From: Anisodus tanguticus
Taxonomy: Eukaryota > Streptophyta > Magnoliopsida > Solanales > Solanaceae
DNA: 64,000 nucleotides
Assembly (NCBI GenBank): GCA_034509755.1
Contig: CM067541.1
Coordinates: forward strand, 57,423,556 to 57,487,555
Direction: 5' to 3'
Notes under the pieces: model-generated
What the model saw: only the letters and a program-made list of their open reading frames with translations
Told to the model about the DNA's origin: nothing
Database searches by the model: none
Part shown: one piece after another, positions 58,877 through 64,000 of the stretch
How the letters are laid out: each line of letters opens with the position of its first letter
Position numbering within the stretch: position 1 is the first letter of the stretch
Made by a program: the position numbers and the translations under genes

Positions 58877-61800
58877 TCAGAAAGACCTTGGTTTCATCAC
58901 AATGGTGGAATGCTTCAAAATGTGGAGACTGAACTGGCCACCTTTCTCTGAGGTGTCGAGCTTAGACTGCCCTGGAGGAGGCAACAACTCAAAGTTCTGC
59001 ACCAGGCGTCCCAAAGTGATGCCAAGAATTGGCAATGCAAGGATAATTCCGGGGCAACTCCTCCTACCAACACCAAACGGAAGATATTTAAAGTCATTGC
59101 CATTGGCCTCAACGTGCTTCTCCTCTTCAAAGAACCTCTCGGGCCTGAACTCTTCCGGTTTCTTCCAGTGAGCAGGGTTGTTAGCTAGCCACCAAGCGTT
59201 AACCAAGATTTTGCTCTCTGCGGGAATATCATATCCAGCAAGCTTTGCATCATGAAGGTTCATGTGTGGGACTAAAAGAGGAATTGCCATCCGGAGTCTA
59301 AGAGTCTCCTTGATCACAGCTTGAAGGTATGGAAGCTTGTGAGTGTCTGTCTCAGTCACTTGCACTCCTGGTCCAAGAACTGTATCAATCTCATCACGGA
59401 GTTTCTGTTGGATGTGAGGGTGGTTGACTAGTTCCGCGATACCCCACTCAATTGACCATAATGTTGTTTCGATTGCTGCTCATCACAATAGTTAAGCATA
59501 TTAGTTTAATAATCAATTTCCAAGAAATCTATAAACATATATAAACAACAAAGCATGCTTAGATAGTTCTAAAAGGTAGGACTCGCGACTCTTTACGTTA
59601 GACCGCATCAAAGCTCATTTGTTGCTTACTACAAGGCGAAGCAATCAATGAACAACTTTAGGATCAGAGGCGATTCCAAGAGCTACCGGTTATTGAGTTC
59701 AGAAGTGCATGATTGATTATATGTATAAATGAAGTTCTTTTTCATATGTATGCACACTTCGAACCAAAAGCAATGAATTCAGTAAAACCCACAGAAACCG
59801 CTTATTTCCAAATTTGTTTGGGTCTTAAGTCTTATAGAGTTATAGTATAAGATTTGTGGTACCTAACTAGTCTTGGTAGAATAGAAACATCACTATCACT
59901 TGAATCATGTGGTTCACTTTATTACTTATTTCCTCTTCAATCTAGGAAACTGTAGTTTTTACTTGGATGTTAACATAACAGCTTATTTACCATAAGAAAT
60001 TGGTATGTGGTACCACCAACCAGTCCTTGACATGTGATATCAAACTGGTAACTCATTAGAAAGCCCATTTTGATCATAAAAGAAGTTGTTTTTAGTACCC
60101 TTATTTGGAAGCACTCAACTACAACTTTTGAGAAAAAGCAGAGTACATTGGAAATGGAAATGCATTCACCTATAAATTACTGTACTTAATTCTGACTAGG
60201 ATGATTATTCAGTAAAACCAACCATTCAACCTCATGGATGCTGTTATTTCTCATCCAAAAGTGAACTCATAAGAACACCAAACCATGTACTGCTAGAAGA
60301 TCTTTTCAACCATTTCACATACTACCAAGGCATTTAAACCAAACTAGAACAAATTGTTGGAAATTTACTAAATGTGGAAATAAGTATATCCCATTAATTT
60401 ATGACTCGAACAATTGGGCTCGCACGTCGGAAACGTCGTTTCCACACACGTGCACACGTAGTGCCAAGTATCGCAAATTTCATTAGTGAAAGAGATATTG
60501 GTACGTATGTAATACGTTTGAGACATAGAATTATGAACGGTTATTGGCCAAATGACAAAGTATTCCACGTTGGTAAATGAAGGAAGAAGTATACAAAGTG
60601 TAAAATGAAACGAGTCGGAAATCGCCGCGGCGCAAAATGGTTGGTCAGCTACTGGAGCCGCGGCGCTGATTCACAGTGTTGCGGCGCTTCGGAGGCAGAA
60701 TGCTGCGACGGGAAGTTGGAAAAATCAGACGTTTGGGCTGATTTTGGAGCATTGATTCTCCATTACTTGCTACATGAATTCAACCATTATTTGGCTGAAT
60801 GTAACCCCTCAATCAAGTGCAATTACATGGTTATTGAAGGTCATTAATTGGCTAGTTGAGGGGTCTTCTACTTACACTATAAATTGAGGCCTTTCGCTCA
60901 ATTGAAACACACTACACTCAACACTTAGAGAATTCTCTAGATTTTCTGATTTCATATTCTTCCTCTCTAGCAAAGTTACTATACTCAAAGTTCTTCAAGA
61001 GTAACACTTGAGTTTCCTTTGCTCACTTGTTAAAGTTGATGTTGTATCTTGGGAGACTATTGCTCAATACCGTAAAAGAAGATATACGGGGCAATCTTGT
61101 CTTAAAGACAGAGTGTCATCACTCGACTCAGCAAATCACACAAGCAGTTTGTTAAGGTTTTAATTTCCAGTTTTATTGTAATAGTTTGTTTATCCTTTCT
61201 ACTCTTGTAATAGTTACTTACTTCCCGTTCCCTACAACAATTGTATCCCAACACAAATTATATTCAGAGAATTAAAGATATGTTAAACATACCAGCAACA
61301 TTGATGTTCTCAACAATGTAAAGAACGTTATCCTCATTGATCTCTCCCTTCTGTTGAGCATCAAGAATGTGATCAATGGCACATTTTAGAGCATTGATGT
61401 CCATGCTCTTGGTATTTGCAAGCTTCCTGAACAATAAAAAAGTTATAAATTAAAACACGAGGTCCACGATCAAGCTACCAAATAGTACCTCAAAGCACTT
61501 CAACTAGTAGTCAACCATACGTGATTCTTATTTTTCTGAATCTCAAATATTCTGAAACAAATTTAATTCGCCAAAACAACTAAAGTTTAAACCAAAGGAA
61601 GTACTCCCTCCAATCTTTCTTATTTGTTGTTTTAACCTAAGTTGTTCAGACTTTTCAAAAATATTACCGCACATGTATCTGATCCTCCACAAATTCACAA
61701 GATTTGGAGGATCTGACACGCAACCATCTAACATACATTTTTGAAGAGTTCATGCAACATAGTTATTAACCGCACAAATTTGTCAAAAATACTACTAGTA

Positions 61801-62744
61801 GCTTTAGGAAAGCCAAAAGAGATCAATTACTTCTTCTTTTTTCACATTCATCCTTATTGTTCCAAGATTTAGTCAGATACCTCTTATAATTAAATAACTA
61901 ATAAAACTGAGGGAAATGACAAATTGAGCATAAAGGGGTTTAAAAAAAAGTGAACTTACTTTCTTTCATCAACAAAGTAATCTTTGAATAGCTGCAACCT
62001 CTTCTCCTTAACCTCTTTACAGATCTTCAAATAACCTCTCAAGAAAGGCCTCAAAATGGGAATAAAATCACCATAATTATACTCAAAGCTCTGAGCCAAT
62101 CTACTCCTCTCACCATTCAAAGCTTTAAGCTTTACAAATAGAGGATCATCTTCACTCTCAAATCTTCTATCAAACATAATCCTAAACATGTTATTATACA
62201 TCATAAGTTGCAATCTCCTCCTTAAAACAATCCCATTAGTAGCAGATTCTGGATTCTTCTTCACATCCTCAACAACACTAGCCACCTCAGACTCCCACCC
62301 CCCTCTATACTGCTGCACCACTTTATTAGTAAAAAAGGGTACAGTCATAATTCTCCTCATTTTCCTCCAATGCTCACCATATACAGTAAAAACCATATCT
62401 TGGCCTTTTCCAGTAAAGATATCAAAAACAACATTTCTTGTTCTTGAACCAAATTCAACACCTTGTGTGTGTAACACTTCTTTAGCTAATTCTGGTGATG
62501 ACACAACAACTAAGTTCCTTTGCCCCATTCTTAGCAAGAAAAGATCACCAAATTTCTTGGCATATTCAGTAAGGTTTCTATGGTTTAAATCATCACCAAC
62601 TTGAAGCCAATTACCAAAAACTGGTACTGGGATAGGACCTGGAGGTAGCTTAAAACGCTTCGAACGAAGTTTAGAGACAACAATAGCAATTAAAATGGCA
62701 AAGAAAAGGCCTATTAAAGTCTTCTCCAATAAGAGAAGATCCAT
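58877..62744 (-). CDS. C4H: Cinnamate 4-hydroxylase (CYP73A)
   Basis: Three exons on the minus strand: 62744-61960 (785 nt), 61426-61293 (134 nt), 59475-58877 (599 nt), giving 505 residues; these lengths match the conserved dicot C4H pattern as I recall it. The enzyme hydroxylates trans-cinnamate to p-coumarate with NADPH-P450 reductase at the ER, the second step of the phenylpropanoid pathway. Visible: N-terminal anchor MDLLLLEKTLIGLFFAILIA, proline hinge LPPGPIPVPVFG, I-helix VAAIETTLWSIEWG (crossing intron 2), K-helix ETLR at 363-366, PERF 418-421, heme loop PFGVGRRSCPG with Cys447. The start at 62744 is chosen because MDLLLLEK is the conserved N-terminus; a 14-codon in-frame extension upstream is unlikely. 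Intron 2 (59476-61292) contains a solo LTR. Sequence is intact. Confidence 0.97.
60355..61253 (+). mobile_element. Solo LTR in C4H intron 2
   Basis: 899 bp, TGTTGGAAATTTACTAAATG...CCCAACA, with a perfect CAAAT duplication (60350-60354, 61254-61258). Related to the LTR at 54665 and, more distantly, to those at 5069 and 10889. It is in opposite orientation to C4H. No internal retroelement sequence remains, so it arose by LTR-LTR recombination. The frame at 60605-60847 within it is not a gene. Confidence 0.95.
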
Positions 62745-62800
62745 TTTTAGGACAAGTGAAATGACTTCTTTTGGCTGAGGAAACAAGTGTGTTACAAGTG

Positions 62801-62945
62801 TGATTTATAGAGGGAAAGAAGTGGAGTTAGGTGGAGAGTTAACGGCGTTAAGTTGATGGACGGAGGAACTGGATGGTGGATGGAGTTAGGTAGAGGAAAG
62901 AGATGAATGTGTGTGTGTGTGGGGGGGGGGGGGGGGGGGGTTGGT
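62801..62945 (-). promoter_or_regulatory. C4H core promoter: TATA box and AC elements
   Basis: Minus-strand TATAAATCA at 62801-62809, 57 bp before the ATG. Upstream are ACCTAAC (62826-62832), ACCTAAC (62885-62891) and ACCAACC (62939-62945), the AC-III and AC-II forms bound by R2R3-MYB regulators of phenylpropanoid genes. A GT repeat and 20 consecutive G (62908-62940) lie next to the distal AC element. Confidence 0.7.
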
Positions 62946-64000
62946 GAGTCTCGTGTGTGAAGAATTCACTAGATGCATACAATCATTAATATTTGATTAA
63001 TTTGATTTTGAAGCCAATATTGAATTTTAGTAGGTAAATTTTTAGGTGAGACAGAATTATTAGACGGCTTTCTCTCATGTCATCATTTTCGAAAAAAAGG
63101 TGTCATTATATTAGAGTGATTTTGGACACAAAAGGCTTTTAGAAAGAGTCCGCTTCTTATATAAACGTCGAAATCCTTTTTATTGGTTCTTGTGTTATAT
63201 TAATTTTTAAGTATAAATAAGAAAATTATATAGATTTTTCTTAAAATTTAGCTTCAAAACACTAATTTCCTTCATGATTTGCAATATTACACTCAACTTT
63301 CGTATTTTGATTTTTTTTAATAAGTGCTTTGATTTTAATATTTCAAAATTACCGTTTTTTTATATACGAGATAATGGTACGAGGTCATATGATATCATCC
63401 ATGATCCCTCTAGTTGTATGATAATTAGATTAGACTATTTGAATTAATGTCATACTCTTTCAAATCAGCAGGTGGAGGCCACGTCATTTTTTAGCAAAAT
63501 ATACACAAGCCGATTAAAACAAATTTGAGATTTATAAATAAAATAACAGGACCCAAAAAAGTCAGATTTTGAAGAACTGATCTAGTGATCTGAAACAAAT
63601 AATTTAATCCTGTTTCAATTTGCAATTTCTTTTTATTTTGAAGTAGTCCAAGTACTGTACTTAATCAGTTACTGTAATTGACATTTTAGTGATCTGGCGC
63701 TTGAATCCTGATTAGTAATGGTTTTAATTTACCTACTTATAAATGAATCAACCATCTGATTAGTTAATTAAATAGTAAACTTGCTATCTGTAACCTAGTT
63801 GGTGAGGTTTGTAACTCCAATAATTGATTAGTAAAATAGTTAGTCAAATTACCATATGATTATGTTGTATATAGTATATTTTTTTCAATTGATTATGACT
63901 TGAACATTTCAAACAAGTAATTGCAATCAATTAATTGAGTCTTGTTTATAGAAGTCTATGCCAGGCGCGTATTTAATTAACTATTTGGATATGAATCCTT
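62946..64000. other. C4H distal upstream region
   Basis: AT-rich DNA without a recognisable gene to the window end. Confidence 0.45.

Noticed and set aside
60605..60847. 80-codon open frame in C4H intron 2
   Set aside because: Inside the solo LTR; no similarity to any protein family recognised.
62745..62786. 14-codon N-terminal extension of C4H
   Set aside because: The conserved C4H N-terminus MDLLLLEK starts at 62744, and the TATA box at 62801 leaves almost no leader for the longer start.

Overview
This window is plant nuclear DNA, most likely from a Solanaceae species. Genes carry GT-AG introns, intergenic DNA is AT-rich, and Ty1/copia, hAT, LINE, Stowaway and Helitron-like remnants are dense. 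Several partial SINEs match, from memory, the TS and Au-like families common in Solanaceae, and the C4H gene has the 785/134/599 nt exon pattern I recall for dicot C4H. I cannot assign a genus from sequence alone. There is no sign of bacterial genes, operons or CRISPR.

Layout. 1-4.5 kb: 3' end of a telobox/Myb (TRF-like) gene, then a tandem duplication of an ATL-type RING-H2 gene (first copy dead, second intact) separated by a hAT-type MITE. 5.07-11.89 kb: complete but inactivated Ty1/copia element with a perfect CGAAC target duplication. 12.4-23.6 kb (minus): a 13-exon VAL/HSI2-type B3-CW transcriptional repressor (845 codons), with MITEs and SINEs in its introns. 24-31 kb: intergenic, with a ~190 bp tandem repeat array and several MITE-like elements. 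31.3-34.2 kb: an uninterrupted 969-codon mitochondrial Lon protease ORF, probably a retrocopy with intact catalytic residues. 35.0 kb: tau glutathione S-transferase exon fragment. 35.7-37.7 kb (minus): intronless SCL14-like GRAS regulator. 38-58 kb: a nested transposon graveyard. 58.9-62.7 kb (minus): complete cinnamate 4-hydroxylase (CYP73A) whose second intron holds a solo LTR.

The genes are independent single loci, not a pathway cluster: VAL represses seed-maturation genes, C4H makes p-coumarate for lignin and flavonoids, Lon is mitochondrial quality control, SCL14-type GRAS proteins act in stress/detoxification transcription, and ATL is a membrane ubiquitin ligase.

The transposon history can be read from target-site duplications: hAT elements inside a copia integrase and inside a LINE, an insertion inside one hAT shown by comparing its empty sister copy, a copia reduced by internal deletion, and two SINEs sharing one target. 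The most unusual signal is in the 5-12 kb copia element: the usual tRNA-primer site is missing, and a 14-nt perfect reverse complement of its own LTR sits in that place.
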